NCBI RefSeq assembly: GCF_002210105.1
Contig: NZ_AQQU01000006.1
Location: 124,001-188,000, forward strand
Direction: 5' to 3'
Source: Oceanicola sp. 22II-s10i
GTDB lineage: Bacteria > Pseudomonadota > Alphaproteobacteria > Rhodobacterales > Rhodobacteraceae
DNA: 64,000 nucleotides
Positions 1-8,731 of this stretch are shown here, piece by piece. The translations under genes were made by a program, and so were the position numbers. The notes beneath the pieces were generated by a model, which saw only the letters and a program-made list of their open reading frames with translations, did no database searches and was not told where the DNA came from. Position 1 is the stretch's first letter, and each line of letters starts with the position of its first letter.

Positions 1-789
1 AAGGCCAACCCGGTCGAGGGCGGCAAGCAGGCGGTGGCGGAGACCTATCGCAACCTGACCGCCGTCGGGGCGCTGCCGCTGGCGACGACCGACAACCTGA
101 ACTTCGGCAACCCCGAGAAACCGGCGATCATGGGTCAGTTCGTCGGCGCGATCCGGGGCATCGGCGAGGCGGTAAAGGCGCTCGACATGCCCATCGTCTC
201 GGGCAACGTGTCGCTCTACAACGAAACCGACGGTCAGGCGATCCTGCCGACCCCCACGATCTGCGCCGTCGGCCTGATCGCGGACAGCGGAAACGCCATC
301 CTCGGCACCGCCCGCGAGGGCCATGTCGCCCTGCTGGTCGGCGAGACGAAGGGCCATCTGGGCCAGTCCGCCCTGCTGGCCGAGGTCTATAACCGCGTCG
401 AGGGCGACGCGCCGCCTGTGGACCTTGCCGCCGAGAAGCGGAACGGCGATTTCATCCGCGCCAACCACGCCTTCATCCGCGCCTGCACCGACCTCAGCGA
501 CGGCGGCCTCGCGCTGGCCGCGTTCGAAATGGCCGAAGCGGCGGGCACCGGGGTCAGCATCGACACCGCCGACACCGCGCAGCTGTTCGGCGAGGATCAG
601 GCGCGCTACCTGATCGCCTGCGGCTTCGATCAGGCCGAGGCGCTGATGGTCGCCGCCGGCAAGGCGGGCGTTCCGATCGCCAGCGTCGGCAAGTTCGGCG
701 GCAGCACGGTCAGCTTCGGCGGCAGTTCGGCCCCGCTCGAAGAGCTTCAGGCGATCTATCGCGGCACCTTCGGCAAGGTCTTCGACTGA
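1..789 (+). CDS. purL: Phosphoribosylformylglycinamidine synthase subunit PurL, C-terminal part (5' end outside window)
   Basis: The reading frame is open from base 1, so the gene starts upstream; 262 residues remain of a family normally about 720 long. PurL converts FGAR to FGAM in purine synthesis, as a cytoplasmic complex with PurQ and PurS. Visible motifs are [11 protein letters not shown] near the start of the fragment and [12 protein letters not shown] near fragment residue 160, both typical of the second AIRS-like half. It is followed by the BolA and glutaredoxin genes on the same strand. Identity is secure; only the missing N-terminal part cannot be judged. Confidence 0.95.
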   Translation, partial: KANPVEGGKQAVAETYRNLTAVGALPLATTDNLNFGNPEKPAIMGQFVGAIRGIGEAVKALDMPIVSGNVSLYNETDGQAILPTPTICAVGLIADSGNAILGTAREGHVALLVGETKGHLGQSALLAEVYNRVEGDAPPVDLAAEKRNGDFIRANHAFIRACTDLSDGGLALAAFEMAEAAGTGVSIDTADTAQLFGEDQARYLIACGFDQAEALMVAAGKAGVPIASVGKFGGSTVSFGGSSAPLEELQAIYRGTFGKVFD

Positions 790-855
790 CCCCCGGCTTG
801 CGCGACCGTCCGGGGCGAATTACATCTATCGTGAAGTAACCAAGGGGACCCGAGC

Positions 856-1089
856 ATGTCATTGATGGCGCACGACATCGAGGAAATGATCCGTTCGAGC
901 TTTCCGAACGCGAAGATCGAGGTTCAGGGCGACGACGGACGGCACTTCTCGGCGATGGTCGAGGACGAAAGCTTTCGCGGCATGAACCGGGTCCAGCAAC
1001 AGCGCGCGGTCTATGCCGCGCTCAAGGGCAAGATGGACGGCTCCAACGGCGAACTGCACGCACTGGCCCTGACGACACGGGCGCCCTGA
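856..1089 (+). CDS. BolA/IbaG family protein
   Basis: This is a 77-residue BolA-fold protein. The segment FRGMNRVQQQ followed by VYAAL, and the end GELHALAL, resemble the IbaG/YrbA type rather than classical BolA, which has an Arg-His pair where this protein has Gln-Gln. BolA-like proteins bind [2Fe-2S] clusters together with CGFS monothiol glutaredoxins and help traffic Fe-S clusters. The gene lies 53 bp upstream of exactly such a glutaredoxin, which supports the role. An AAGGGGACC stretch ahead of the ATG serves as a ribosome binding site. Confidence 0.88.
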   Translation: MSLMAHDIEEMIRSSFPNAKIEVQGDDGRHFSAMVEDESFRGMNRVQQQRAVYAALKGKMDGSNGELHALALTTRAP

Positions 1090-1142
1090 GCCCCGACAGA
1101 ATTCTGAAAGGCGCGGGATGCGCCGAGGAAAGGACTGAACGA

Positions 1143-1505
1143 ATGACCGACGTCAAGACTTCGATCGACGAAACCGTCAAGGCCAACGACGTGGTGCTTT
1201 TCATGAAGGGCACCAAGGAAATGCCGCAGTGCGGGTTCTCCAGCCGCGTGGCCGGTGTGCTGAACTACATGGGCGTGGAGTTCACCGACGTGAACGTCCT
1301 TGCCGATCAGGACATCCGTCAGGGGATCAAGGATTATTCCGACTGGCCGACCATCCCCCAGCTCTACGTGAAGGGCGAATTCGTCGGCGGCTGCGACATC
1401 ATCACCGAGATGACGCTCTCCGGCGAGCTGGACCAGCTGTTCGAGACGAACGGCATCACCTACTCCAAGGACGCAGCCGAGAAGATCCGCGCGGCCAACG
1501 CCTGA
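1143..1505 (+). CDS. grxD: Monothiol glutaredoxin, Grx4/GrxD type
   Basis: The 120-residue protein carries the CGFS active site at about residues 30-33 (KGTKEMPQCGFS). It also has the glutathione-binding WPTIPQLY segment and a GG-CD motif near the C terminus. Monothiol glutaredoxins of this type bind a glutathione-coordinated [2Fe-2S] cluster with BolA partners and pass it on to apo-proteins. Placement directly after the IbaG-like gene fits a two-gene Fe-S module. A strong hairpin terminator follows the stop codon. Confidence 0.95.
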   Translation: MTDVKTSIDETVKANDVVLFMKGTKEMPQCGFSSRVAGVLNYMGVEFTDVNVLADQDIRQGIKDYSDWPTIPQLYVKGEFVGGCDIITEMTLSGELDQLFETNGITYSKDAAEKIRAANA

Positions 1506-1527
1506 TCCTTCCGGCTTCCGACATGAA

Positions 1528-1553
1528 AAACGGGGCGCAACCGCGCCCCGTTT
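1528..1553. terminator. Bidirectional Rho-independent terminator between grxD and zapA
   Basis: AAACGGGGCGC and GCGCCCCGTTT form a perfect 11-bp stem with a four-base loop, flanked by A-rich and T-rich sequence. It lies between two convergent genes and can serve both. Confidence 0.9.
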
Positions 1554-1580
1554 CTCGTTTTTCCAGCAGCGGTCAGACGA

Positions 1581-1976
1581 TCAGCCCGCCCGCGCCTTGT
1601 CCTCAAGCATCTCTGCCATGGCCTCGATCTGCGCGGCCAGATCGCCCAGGGTCTCGTTCATATGCGTCGGGATGACCGGCACCTCGACCTTTCTGGGTTC
1701 CTGCTTGCTGGCGCGGAGCTTTTCCATCTCGGCCCGCAGCCGCCCCAGTTCATCGTCCAGTTCGCGCAGCTTGTCCTCGACCCCCGCCGTGCGGTCGGCC
1801 AGCATCAGCCCGGCCATGAGCAGCATGCGCGGTTCCGGGATGCGGCCGATCTGTTCCGTCAGGACCGTCGCCTCGGCATCCAGCATCCGGGCGGCGGACA
1901 GCAGGTAATGCTCTTCGCCCTCGGCGCAGGCGACTTCGAACTGGCGGCCGCCGATGGTGATCTCGATCTCGGGCAT
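1581..1976 (-). CDS. zapA: Cell division protein ZapA
   Basis: This 131-residue ZapA homologue would bind FtsZ and help bundle filaments in the division ring. Residues 1-45 (MPEIEITIGGRQFEVAC and following) form the typical ZapA head, and about residues 60-95 are a heptad-rich coiled coil. Its start overlaps the stop of the upstream coiled-coil gene as TGATG, so the two are likely translationally coupled. The transcript would end at the shared terminator with grxD. The family is recognised from the head domain and gene order. Confidence 0.85.
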   Translation of the reverse strand: MPEIEITIGGRQFEVACAEGEEHYLLSAARMLDAEATVLTEQIGRIPEPRMLLMAGLMLADRTAGVEDKLRELDDELGRLRAEMEKLRASKQEPRKVEVPVIPTHMNETLGDLAAQIEAMAEMLEDKARAG

Positions 1977-2488
1977 CAGGCTTCTCCCGCGGCTGTGGAG
2001 CTGACGACCAGCGGCGTGAGGGCCGCGACGATGGCCTCGGCCTCGCTCCGGTCGACGGCGCGGCTGGCGCGCAGGGCTTCCAGTTCGGCCAGCATCGACT
2101 TGTTGATCAGGTGCGGCTCACGCACGCCGGCGCGGTTCGCTTCGCGCAGCGCCTCGTTGCTGTCGCGCAGCTGATCGTTGGAAATCCGCAGACGCTGCAG
2201 ATCCTGATCCAGCTGCATCATCGCGCCGCGCTGGTCGGCCAGCGCGCGTTCCAGTTCCGCCCTCGCCTTTTCCTGCCGGGCGGCGAGCGTGTTCAGCCGC
2301 TCCTGCAGCTGCGCACTGGTGAGTTTCTCATCCTCAAGCGCCTGTTTCAGCGCCTCGATCTCTGCAGGCTCGACAACCGGTTCGGCCGCCGCCCGCGCGT
2401 CGATCGCCTCGACCGCGGTGCCGATCCGCTCGATGGCGGCGGCGATGCGGCCCTGCAAGGCGTCGAAACGTGCCTCGCTGTCATTCAT
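1976..2488 (-). CDS. Coiled-coil protein of unknown function upstream of zapA
   Basis: I do not recognise a named family. The 170-residue protein is largely helical and charged, with a long predicted coiled coil (about residues 45-115) rich in Glu, Gln, Arg and Leu. There is no signal peptide or membrane segment, so it should be cytoplasmic. The ATG at 2488 is chosen because GGAAGGGG lies about nine bases before it; an in-frame start nine codons upstream lacks comparable support. Coupling with zapA (TGATG overlap) suggests a role near the divisome, but that is inference. Confidence 0.7.
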   Translation of the reverse strand: MNDSEARFDALQGRIAAAIERIGTAVEAIDARAAAEPVVEPAEIEALKQALEDEKLTSAQLQERLNTLAARQEKARAELERALADQRGAMMQLDQDLQRLRISNDQLRDSNEALREANRAGVREPHLINKSMLAELEALRASRAVDRSEAEAIVAALTPLVVSSTAAGEA

Positions 2489-2696
2489 GGATCGACCCCT
2501 TCCTTGGTTCCCCATCCGGGGCGCTGCGACCGAATCGCCGTGCCCGGAACACCGTTCCGCAGTCTAACCAATGACTTCGCCAATCCCAACCGGAAGGCGA
2601 GCCGGCCGAAAGCAGCCTTCCGCCCTTCCCCGCCCTTGCTATTCACGTCCCGGCTGGTAAATGCGCGGTCAGCCCCGTTGCCGAGAGGAGTCCCCG

Positions 2697-4712
2697 ATGG
2701 ACATCGCTGCCCTGCGAAATGCCCACCCCGAACACTGGAACATGGCCACCGCGATCCGCGTTCTGACACTGGATGCAGTCGCCGCCGCGAATTCCGGGCA
2801 TTCCGGGATGCCCATGGGGATGGCCGACGTGGCGACCGTGCTGTTCACCAAGCACATGAAGTTCGACGCAGCCGCGCCGAACTGGATCGACCGCGACAGG
2901 TTCATCCTGTCCGCCGGCCACGGTTCCATGCTGCTCTACTCCCTGCTTTACCTCACCGGCTACGAACAGTTCCCGATCGAGGAAATCCGCAACTTCCGCC
3001 AGCTCGGCGCACGGACGGCGGGCCACCCCGAGAATTTCCTCGCCCAGGGGATCGAGACGACGACCGGCCCGCTGGGTCAGGGCATCGCCAACTCGGTCGG
3101 CTTCGCCATGGCCGAGGAGATGCTGCGCGCCCGCTTCGGCAAGAAGGTGATGAACCACCACACCTACGTCATCGCCGGCGACGGCTGCCTGATGGAGGGC
3201 GTCAGCCAGGAGGCCATCGGCCTGGCAGGGCGGCATGAGCTGGGGCACCTGATCGTGTTCTGGGACAACAATAACATCACCATCGACGGCAAGGTCGATC
3301 TGGCCGACCGCACCGATCAGGTCGCGCGCTTCAAGGCGTCGGGCTGGCACGTGCAGGAAATCGACGGCCACGACCCCGAGGCCATCGACGAGGCGATCCG
3401 CGCCGCCAAGGCGACCAAGGCGCCCTCGATGATCGCCTGCAAGACCCACATCGCCATCGGCCACGCCGCGCAGGACACCTCCAAGGGCCATGGCGCGCTG
3501 ACCGACGCCAAGCAGATCGAGGCCGCGCGGCAGGTCTATGGCTGGACCGCCCCCGCCTTCGAAATCCCCGCAGACATCAAGTCCGCATGGGAAGAGGCCG
3601 GCCGCCGCGGCGCCAAGGACCGTTTCGCATGGGAAGAGGGCTTTGCCGCCCTGTCCGACCGCAAGCAGGCCGAGATCAACCGCGTCTTTGCCGGTGAAGC
3701 ACCCAAGAAACTGGCCTCGGTCATCCGCGCGCTGAAGAAGCAGGCGGTCGAGACCGAGCCCAAGGTCGCCACCCGCCGCGCCTCGGAAATGGTGCTGGAG
3801 GTGGTGAACCCGGTGATGCCGGAAACCGTCGGCGGGTCCGCCGACCTGACCGGGTCGAACAACACCAAGACCGCCGACATGGGCGTCTTTGACGTCGACA
3901 ACCGCGAAGGCCGGTTCGTCCACTGGGGCATCCGCGAACACGGCATGGCCTCGGCGATGAACGGGATGGCGCTGCACGGCGGGATCCGGCCCTACTCGGG
4001 CACCTTCATGTGTTTCACCGACTACGCCCGCCCCGCGATGCGGCTCTCGGCGCTGATGAAGCAGCCGGTGGTCTACGTGATGACCCACGATTCCATCGGT
4101 CTGGGCGAAGACGGCCCGACGCACCAGCCGGTCGAACATCTGGCCATGCTGCGCGCGACGCCGAACATGCTGGTCTTCCGCCCCGCGGACGTGGTCGAGA
4201 CCGCCGAAGCGTGGGAAATCGCACTGACCCAGACCGACACGCCGTCCGTGCTGTCGCTGACGCGCCAGAACGTGCCGACCGTCCGCAAGGACAACAAGGC
4301 GCGCAACATGGTGGCGCAAGGTGGCTACATCCTGGCCGAAGCCGAGGGCAAGCGGCAGGCGATCCTGATCGCCACCGGCTCCGAGGTCGAGATCGCGCTC
4401 AAGGCGCGCGACCTGCTGCAGGCCGAGGGGATCGGCACCCGCGTCGTGTCCATGCCGTGCTGGGAACTCTTCGCGGCGCAGGACGAGGCGACCCGCAAGC
4501 GCGTGCTGCCCGCAGGCCCCGTCCGCGTGGCGGTCGAGGCCGGTGTCGACATGGGCTGGGACCGCTGGCTCTGCGGCGAGCGCGGGCGCGAGAACAAGGC
4601 GGGCTTCGTCGGCATGACCGGCTTCGGCGCCTCCGCCCCGGCCGAGGTTCTGTACGAACATTTCGGCATCACTGCCGAAGCGGTGGCCGAAAAGGCGAAA
4701 TCGCTGCTCTGA
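2697..4712 (+). CDS. tkt: Transketolase
   Basis: Transketolase transfers two-carbon ketol units between sugar phosphates in the pentose phosphate pathway, using thiamine diphosphate. The 671-residue length is normal. Thiamine/metal-site motifs include [10 protein letters not shown] near the N terminus, GHGSMLLYS, and [13 protein letters not shown] with a following DNNN. The central pyrimidine-binding domain has [10 protein letters not shown]. The ATG at 2697 is preceded by GAGAGGAG; an in-frame ATG 12 codons earlier is less likely. It is divergent from the zapA pair, and gap lies downstream on the same strand. Confidence 0.97.
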   Translation: MDIAALRNAHPEHWNMATAIRVLTLDAVAAANSGHSGMPMGMADVATVLFTKHMKFDAAAPNWIDRDRFILSAGHGSMLLYSLLYLTGYEQFPIEEIRNFRQLGARTAGHPENFLAQGIETTTGPLGQGIANSVGFAMAEEMLRARFGKKVMNHHTYVIAGDGCLMEGVSQEAIGLAGRHELGHLIVFWDNNNITIDGKVDLADRTDQVARFKASGWHVQEIDGHDPEAIDEAIRAAKATKAPSMIACKTHIAIGHAAQDTSKGHGALTDAKQIEAARQVYGWTAPAFEIPADIKSAWEEAGRRGAKDRFAWEEGFAALSDRKQAEINRVFAGEAPKKLASVIRALKKQAVETEPKVATRRASEMVLEVVNPVMPETVGGSADLTGSNNTKTADMGVFDVDNREGRFVHWGIREHGMASAMNGMALHGGIRPYSGTFMCFTDYARPAMRLSALMKQPVVYVMTHDSIGLGEDGPTHQPVEHLAMLRATPNMLVFRPADVVETAEAWEIALTQTDTPSVLSLTRQNVPTVRKDNKARNMVAQGGYILAEAEGKRQAILIATGSEVEIALKARDLLQAEGIGTRVVSMPCWELFAAQDEATRKRVLPAGPVRVAVEAGVDMGWDRWLCGERGRENKAGFVGMTGFGASAPAEVLYEHFGITAEAVAEKAKSLL

Positions 4713-4785
4713 CCGGCGCGGGGCGTCTGGACGCCCCCGCTGACCCGCCTAAGGTGGGGCCCGACCGCGAACGGAAGGACCCCAC

Positions 4786-5721
4786 ATGGCGCAGATACTG
4801 CTCTTTGCCCCGAACGCCGAAGATTTCGCCCGCGAAATCAAGGCACTGAACCCCGAACTTGAGATCGCGACCGCCCGCAAGGGCGACGAGGCCAAGGCGC
4901 TCGGGGCGGATACCGAGATCCTGATCACCATGGGCGCCGGCCTGACCGACGAGGTCCTCGCGGCGATGCCCCGGCTCAAATGGATTCAGGCGCTGTCCGC
5001 AGGCACCGACCATATCCAGAAGCTGACACTGCCCGAAGGCGTCGCGCTGACCTCGCTGGCCGGTGCGCACGGGCCGCAGATGTCGGAATACGCCATCCTG
5101 ATGATGCTGACCCTGCCCCGCCGCTTCCGCGAGACGCTGGCGCACCAGAAGGATCACGCATGGACCCGGTGGCCGGTGCCGATCCTGACGGGAAAGACGC
5201 TCTGCATCTTCGGACTCGGCGCGATCGCCGAAGCGCTGGTGGACCGCGCCCAGCCCTTCGGGATGAACATCACCGGCGTGTCGGACGGGCGGACCGAGAT
5301 GGCGGGCCTCTCCCGCATCTACCGGTACGACGAACTGGAACAGGCGGCGGCGGATGCGGATTTCCTGTGCATCCTAGCGCCCTTGACCGAGAAAAGCCGG
5401 GGCAGCGTGGATGCCAAGGTGCTCAAGGCGCTTGGCCCCGACGGCTACCTGATCTCGCTCGGGCGGGGCCCGGTGATCGACGAGGATGCGCTGGCCGACG
5501 CCCTGCGCGACGGCATCATCGGCGGCGCGGGGCTCGACGTCTTCGCCAAGGAGCCGCTGCCCGCCGACAATCCGCTCTGGGACATGGAGCGGGCGATCAT
5601 CACCCCGCATATCGGCGGGTTCTCGGACAGCTATGCGATACAGGGCGCGCCGATCATCACGGGCAACCTCGCCGCGTGGAAGACAGGCGGCGCGGACGCG
5701 TTGAAGAACCGCGTCCTCTAG
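4786..5721 (+). CDS. Glyoxylate/hydroxypyruvate reductase-type D-2-hydroxyacid dehydrogenase
   Basis: This is a 311-residue NAD(P)-dependent 2-hydroxyacid dehydrogenase closest to the GhrA type, which reduces glyoxylate or hydroxypyruvate. The nucleotide-binding glycine motif GLGAIAEAL is at about residues 143-151. The catalytic triad is visible as Arg227 (SLGRGPV), Glu256 (AKEPLP) and His275 (TPHIGG). GGAAGGAC precedes the ATG. Its last four bases overlap the convergent DoxX gene. The exact substrate cannot be told from sequence alone. Confidence 0.85.
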   Translation: MAQILLFAPNAEDFAREIKALNPELEIATARKGDEAKALGADTEILITMGAGLTDEVLAAMPRLKWIQALSAGTDHIQKLTLPEGVALTSLAGAHGPQMSEYAILMMLTLPRRFRETLAHQKDHAWTRWPVPILTGKTLCIFGLGAIAEALVDRAQPFGMNITGVSDGRTEMAGLSRIYRYDELEQAAADADFLCILAPLTEKSRGSVDAKVLKALGPDGYLISLGRGPVIDEDALADALRDGIIGGAGLDVFAKEPLPADNPLWDMERAIITPHIGGFSDSYAIQGAPIITGNLAAWKTGGADALKNRVL

Positions 5722-6113
5722 CCCAGCCGGAACCGACCGGCCCCGTGGGCGGCGAGAACCAGACAGCCGCCCGCGATGGCCCAGTTCTTGACGAAAATCG
5801 TCATCTGCCAGGGATCGTCCGGCAGGAAGTGGAAGGCCGAGGTCACGCCGCAATACACCGCCAGCGCGGCGGCCACCGGCCGGACAAAGACCCCGGCGAT
5901 CAGGGCCACCCCCGTCAGCGCGTTGAACACCAGCGCGGGCCAGACCAGCCAGACCGGCCAGCCAAAGCCCGCCAGCAACCCCTCGACCGGCGCGGGATCG
6001 GTCGCCTTCTGCACCGCGCCCCCCAGAAACAGCGTGGCGATCAGGATGCGCCCGACCAGCACGGCCAAATCCGCCGCCGTGCCCCCTGTCGCTCTGTGAT
6101 CCCGTTCCACCAT
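5718..6113 (-). CDS. DoxX family membrane protein
   Basis: This protein of about 131 residues has four hydrophobic segments (about 15-32, 52-68, 70-92, 108-124) and the arrangement of the DoxX/DoxD family of small inner-membrane proteins. RILIATLFLGGAVQK near the N terminus matches the family's usual start. DoxX proteins are implicated in redox and stress functions, but the activity is poorly defined. An alternative ATG lies four codons upstream at 6125. The gene sits convergent to the hydroxyacid dehydrogenase and divergent from gap. Confidence 0.72.
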   Translation of the reverse strand: MVERDHRATGGTAADLAVLVGRILIATLFLGGAVQKATDPAPVEGLLAGFGWPVWLVWPALVFNALTGVALIAGVFVRPVAAALAVYCGVTSAFHFLPDDPWQMTIFVKNWAIAGGCLVLAAHGAGRFRLG

Positions 6114-6272
6114 GCCCCACCACATAGCGCAGCCTGCGCGAACGGTTAGCGCCACCATCGCCGATTGATCCAAGGTTATCGCTAACACACTGGAAAACAT
6201 CGGCTTTCGCGCTTTATTTCCGTGACCTTTTCGGCCTATACCGCCCCCGAATTCCCTGACAGGAGAGCCAAC

Positions 6273-7274
6273 ATGACCGTCACCATCGGCATCAACGGGT
6301 TCGGACGCATCGGCCGCTGCACGCTGGCCCATATCGCCGAAAGCGCCCGCAACGACGTTCAGGTCGTCAAGCTGAACGCCACCGGCCCGATCGAGACCTC
6401 GGCCCACCTCCTGCGCTACGACAGCGTGCACGGCCGGTTCGGCGGCAAGATCACGACCGACGGCAACACCATGGACATCGGCCGCGGCCCGATGGAGGTG
6501 TTTTCCACCTATGATCCCAACGAGCTGGACTGGTCCGGGGTCGACGTCGTCCTCGAATGCACGGGCAATTTCAACGACGGCGACAAGGCCAAGGTGCACC
6601 TTGAGCGCGGCGCCAAGAAGGTGCTGATCTCGGCCCCGGCCAAGAACGTGCAGAAGACCATCGTCTTTGGCGTGAACCACCGCGACCTGCAGGCCGGGGA
6701 CACGATGATCTCGAACGGGTCCTGCACCACCAACTGCCTCGCCCCGCTGGCCAAGGTGCTGAACGACGCCATCGGCATCGAATCGGGCATCATGACCACG
6801 ATCCACGCCTATACCGGCGACCAGCCGACGCTGGACCGGCGGCACAAGGACCTCTACCGCGCCCGCGCGGCGGCGATGTCGATGATCCCGACCTCGACCG
6901 GCGCGGCGAAGGCGCTCGGCGAGGTGCTGCCGGAGCTGAAGGGCAAGCTGGATGGCTCGGCCATCCGCGTGCCGACACCCAACGTCTCGGCGGTGGACCT
7001 AACCTTCCTCGCCGGCAATGACGTGACCGAGGCCGACGTGAACGAAGTCGTGCGCGAGGCCGTCGCGGGCCCGATGTCCGCCGTCATGGGCTACGATCCG
7101 GAACCCAAGGTCTCCATCGACTTCTCCCATACCGAGGAATCGTCGATCTTCGCCCCCGACCAGACCAAGGTCATCGGCAAGCGGCTGGTCCGCGTGCTGG
7201 CGTGGTATGACAACGAATGGGGCTTCTCATGCCGGATGGCCGACGTGGCCGCCGCCATGGGCCGCCTGAACTGA
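6273..7274 (+). CDS. gap: Glyceraldehyde-3-phosphate dehydrogenase, type I
   Basis: This NAD(P)-dependent enzyme of central carbon metabolism is 333 residues long. It shows the Rossmann start TIGINGFGRIGR, the catalytic cysteine in NGSCTTNCLAP (the family usually has NASCTTN), the phosphate-binding stretch after PTSTGAAKA, and WYDNEWGFS near the C terminus. The ATG at 6273 follows AGGAGAG at 6261-6267. A hairpin terminator lies 25 bases after the stop. Association with tkt upstream fits coordinated sugar-phosphate metabolism. Confidence 0.97.
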   Translation: MTVTIGINGFGRIGRCTLAHIAESARNDVQVVKLNATGPIETSAHLLRYDSVHGRFGGKITTDGNTMDIGRGPMEVFSTYDPNELDWSGVDVVLECTGNFNDGDKAKVHLERGAKKVLISAPAKNVQKTIVFGVNHRDLQAGDTMISNGSCTTNCLAPLAKVLNDAIGIESGIMTTIHAYTGDQPTLDRRHKDLYRARAAAMSMIPTSTGAAKALGEVLPELKGKLDGSAIRVPTPNVSAVDLTFLAGNDVTEADVNEVVREAVAGPMSAVMGYDPEPKVSIDFSHTEESSIFAPDQTKVIGKRLVRVLAWYDNEWGFSCRMADVAAAMGRLN

Positions 7275-7298
7275 CCGATCCGCATGTGCAGCGATCGT

Positions 7299-7329
7299 GA
7301 AGCGCCCCAGCCCTGTGCCGGGGCGTTTC
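7299..7329. terminator. Terminator after gap
   Basis: GAAGCGCCCC pairs with GGGGCGTTTC, a 10-bp stem with one G-U pair and a loop of about 11 bases. It lies between gap and the convergent serine hydrolase gene. Confidence 0.8.
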
Positions 7330-7333
7330 GCGT

Positions 7334-8347
7334 TCAGGCGGCGGCTTCGCTGACGGGCCCTTCGATCAGGTCCTGCAGCGCGCCGAAATAGCCGTCCGAC
7401 CGGGCAGGCTGCAGCGGATCCGAGGTGATCGCCAGCGTTACGCCCGCCTCGGGCATCACGCAGATCACCTGCCCGCCATAGCCCCGCGCCAGCAGGTAGC
7501 GACCGCGCCCCTGCCCGCCCAGGAACCAGCCATAGCCATAGCCCAGCCCCGACCACGGCGACCGCGCGCGCGGCTCGGCCGAGGTGTCGAGCCACGCCTG
7601 GCTGACCACCCGCGTCCCGTTCCATTCGCCGCCCTGCCGCACCATCTCGCCGATGCGCAGCATCGCGCGGGGGCTGAGCGCCATTTCGTTGCCGCCCATG
7701 TAGCGACCCTGCGGATCGCGGGTCCACGGCGGGATGTCGATCCCCAGCGGACGGCCCAGCCACGACCGCGCCAGCGACAGCAGGCTTTCGCCCGTCGCCT
7801 CGGACAGCGCGGCGCCCAGCACGTGGAACGAGCCGGTGGAATAGAGCATGCGCCCGCCCGGCTCGGCCTCGAAATCCCGCGACAGGGCATCTGCAACCCA
7901 ATTGCCGCTGGCAACCCAACCGCCATAGTTCGGGCCCGACGTCCGCTCCAGCCCGGCCCGCATGGTGACGAGGTCCTCCATCGTCAGCGCCGCCACCCGG
8001 TCGTCGGCGCCACGCGGGATCAGCCGGGGGGCCACATCGCCCAGCGTCGCCGTCACGCCCGGCAGCGCGCCCTTGTCGATCGCCACGCCGAGAAGCAGGG
8101 CCACGATGCTCTTGGACACCGATTTCACGTTTGCGGGGCGGTCCAGCCCCGGCCCGCGCGGCGCGGATTCCAGCACCGTCTCCCCGTCCTGCGCCACCGC
8201 GATGGCGTGCAGCTGCGAAAAGCCCTCGGCGGCCTCGGCCACCGCGCGCCAGCGGTCCTCCTGCGCGCGCAGGGGCGCCCCGAGGCTGGCGAAGGCGGCG
8301 CTGGTGACCAGCAGGTGACGGCGGGTGATGGGTATGGCGTGTCTCAT
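7334..8347 (-). CDS. Exported serine hydrolase, beta-lactamase/class C fold
   Basis: The 337-residue protein belongs to the beta-lactamase-related serine hydrolases (esterase or peptidase-like). The SxxK catalytic pair is Ser76-Val-Ser-Lys79. The class C-type tyrosine is in MLYSTGSFH near residue 155, and a glycine-rich GYGYGWFLGG segment follows later. The N terminus has two arginines before a hydrophobic stretch (TRRHLLVTSAAFA), so Tat or Sec export is likely. The ATG at 8347 gives this signal peptide; a longer in-frame start would bury it. Substrate unknown. Confidence 0.82.
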   Translation of the reverse strand: MRHAIPITRRHLLVTSAAFASLGAPLRAQEDRWRAVAEAAEGFSQLHAIAVAQDGETVLESAPRGPGLDRPANVKSVSKSIVALLLGVAIDKGALPGVTATLGDVAPRLIPRGADDRVAALTMEDLVTMRAGLERTSGPNYGGWVASGNWVADALSRDFEAEPGGRMLYSTGSFHVLGAALSEATGESLLSLARSWLGRPLGIDIPPWTRDPQGRYMGGNEMALSPRAMLRIGEMVRQGGEWNGTRVVSQAWLDTSAEPRARSPWSGLGYGYGWFLGGQGRGRYLLARGYGGQVICVMPEAGVTLAITSDPLQPARSDGYFGALQDLIEGPVSEAAA

Positions 8348-8535
8348 GACATTGGATTTGCACCGACCGCCCCGGCGATCAATTCCCGCCACGCCAGCAT
8401 GGCATCACATGCACGTCAGCCGGTTCTCTGCCGGATGTTGCGCCTGCACGCCAAGCCCCGCACCATCTCTGCGCGGTGGCTTGATCCGCGGACCGGGCTG
8501 AGGCATAGCCGACATGCAATCCAGCCGGACGGCCA

Positions 8536-8679
8536 ATGACCAATCAACTCGCCATCGCACTCGGGCTTCTGATCGCGCTCTTTCTGGGTCTGGATGCTAT
8601 TGTGTTCGGCTGGTCCAACACACTGTTTCTGGCCAAGAAATTTGCGGATTTCGTGGAATGGCTGGCATTCTGGCGCTAG
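8536..8679 (+). CDS. Small 47-residue membrane protein between gap and a hydrolase gene
   Basis: A 47-codon frame runs from ATG 8536 to TAG 8679. It encodes a hydrophobic helix (LAIALGLLIALFLGLDAIVF) followed by an amphipathic C-terminal part ending EWLAFWR. From memory, very similar short proteins occur near gap in other Rhodobacteraceae, so I treat it as a real gene; this needs a search. It would be a single-pass inner-membrane protein with an aromatic, charged C-terminal tail. The ribosome binding site is weak (GGACGG). Function unknown. Confidence 0.65.
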   Translation: MTNQLAIALGLLIALFLGLDAIVFGWSNTLFLAKKFADFVEWLAFWR

Positions 8680-8731
8680 ACTGCACCGATAATGGGCCGG
8701 AATAGGCCCGATCTGAGCGAGGTAGAGAGAA

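Noticed and set aside
2643-4661. A 672-codon open frame on the minus strand opposite tkt
   Set aside because: It is antisense to an unmistakable transketolase, lacks family motifs, and is rich in His, Gly, Asp and Val as expected from high-GC complement coding.
4715-4745. GC-rich hairpin after tkt
   Set aside because: A short stem (GGGGCGT/ACGCCCC) can form but no T-run follows; it is not reported as a terminator.
5718-6845. A long minus-strand frame joining the DoxX gene to sequence opposite gap
   Set aside because: Only the last 131 codons have protein-like features; the rest lies antisense to gap.
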